Assembly: GCA_903888395.1 (NCBI GenBank)
Contig: CAISTO010000115.1
Location: 1 to 13,682 of the forward strand
Direction of reading: 5' to 3'
Source of the DNA: an uncultured Bacteroidota bacterium
Lineage (GTDB): Bacteria > Bacteroidota > Bacteroidia > UKL13-3
DNA length: 13,682 nucleotides
The notes under the pieces: model-generated
What the model saw: only the letters and a program-made list of their open reading frames with translations
What the model was told of the DNA's origin: nothing
Database searches by the model: none
Shown here: positions 13,459-13,682 of the stretch, piece after piece
How positions within the stretch are numbered: the stretch's first letter is position 1
Layout of the letters: the number at the start of each line of letters is the position of its first letter
Made by a program: the position numbers and the translations under genes

Positions 13459-13682
13459 GCGCTCTAGAATTTTCAATAAGACCACCAAAAAGAGATGGCC
13501 TTATTAACGAAAATTCTGTCGCTTCCTTTTTATCCCTGTTGGGTTGACATCCCCATGTCAGCGCCCAATTCCGTTTAAAAGGAAATTCGAAAGTCAACAT
13601 TATTTTATAAAATAAAAAATAGGTAATATTGCCAACAGAGTGAACAACTCTTAAATTAGTCAACCATTTTCAGGACGTTGCA
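13459..13682. other. Long palindrome-rich non-coding right end of the IS
   Basis: About 200 bases lie between the orfB stop and the right terminal repeat. They hold a long imperfect hairpin (13466-13484 with 13496-13517: AGAATTTTC / GAAAATTCT), TGACAT-CCCC-ATGTCA (13545-13560), a perfect 16-base palindrome TTATTTTATAAAATAA (13600-13615) and AGAGT/ACTCT (13637-13651). AGTCAAC, the inner half of the terminal repeat, also occurs at 13592-13598. The first hairpin could act as the transposase transcript terminator but lacks a clean T run. Confidence 0.6.
13658..13682 (-). repeat. Right terminal inverted repeat of the IS
   Basis: AGTCAACCATTTTCAGGAC followed by GTTGCA mirrors the left end. The final CA is the expected IS3 terminus and the last base of the window. 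Confidence 0.82.

Larger units (their letters stand above)
12093..13682 (+). mobile_element. IS3-family insertion sequence, complete, 1590 bp
   Basis: The element has an orfA/orfB pair with a frameshift window and imperfect terminal inverted repeats of 25 bases, 12093-12117 and 13658-13682, agreeing at 20 positions with the core GTCCTGAAA..GGTTGACT. With the TG start and CA end expected of IS3 elements it would end exactly at the last base of the window, so target duplication cannot be checked. All parts look intact and it could be active. It is inserted in or at the edge of a palindrome array upstream of prmA. Confidence 0.88.

Noticed and set aside
13543..13560. Integron attC-like site from the TGACAT/ATGTCA hairpin
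   Set aside because: It lacks the paired core sites and extrahelical bases of attC and lies inside the IS.
13265..13663. Open frame of 132 codons on the reverse strand across the end of orfB and the IS right end
   Set aside because: It overlaps the conserved C-terminus of OrfB antisense, has no domain I recognise and runs through the palindromes and into the terminal repeat.

Overview
The window reads as chromosomal DNA of a low-GC member of the Bacteroidota. The evidence is a very large secreted subtilase with PKD-type modules and a type IX secretion (T9SS) C-terminal sorting domain, promoters of the Bacteroidota type (TTG, about 18-20 bases, TAnnTTTG) in front of several genes, few Shine-Dalgarno sequences, and an ECF sigma operon of the Bacteroidota kind with a Spy-like third gene. 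I cannot place the organism more finely from sequence alone.

Left part (1-4585): the start of pssA (phosphatidylserine synthase) runs leftward off the edge. It is divergent from a two-gene unit encoding a small secreted protein of unknown function and the 1277-residue T9SS-exported S8 protease, closed by a strong intrinsic terminator. Middle part (4595-8574, all rightward): a SprT-like zinc-metalloprotein gene with a TTG start, an A-type Fe-S carrier (IscA/SufA-like), rpsT (ribosomal protein S20) with a hairpin in its leader and a terminator behind it, radC (whose start is best placed downstream of that terminator), and a three-gene regulatory operon of ECF sigma factor, membrane anti-sigma candidate with an internally repeated motif, and secreted Spy-like protein.

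Right part (8652-11790, leftward): a lytic transglycosylase is tightly coupled behind an RluD-like 23S pseudouridine synthase, and prmA (L11 methyltransferase) lies further upstream. The 329-base gap between rluD and prmA holds degenerate short repeats. Upstream of prmA comes a tandem array of six small palindromes (11899-12085) of the REP-like type, into whose right edge a complete IS3-family insertion sequence (12093-13682, TG...CA ends) is placed. The element has orfA and orfB joined by an A AAA AAG -1 frameshift site, an intact DDE triad, an unexpected internal inverted copy of its own terminal repeat directly before orfA, and an unusually long palindrome-rich right end.

Most of the window is ordinary housekeeping. 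I see no new defence or biosynthetic system. The parts most worth a second look are the architecture of the insertion sequence ends, their likeness to the neighbouring palindrome array, and the repeated motif in the anti-sigma candidate.
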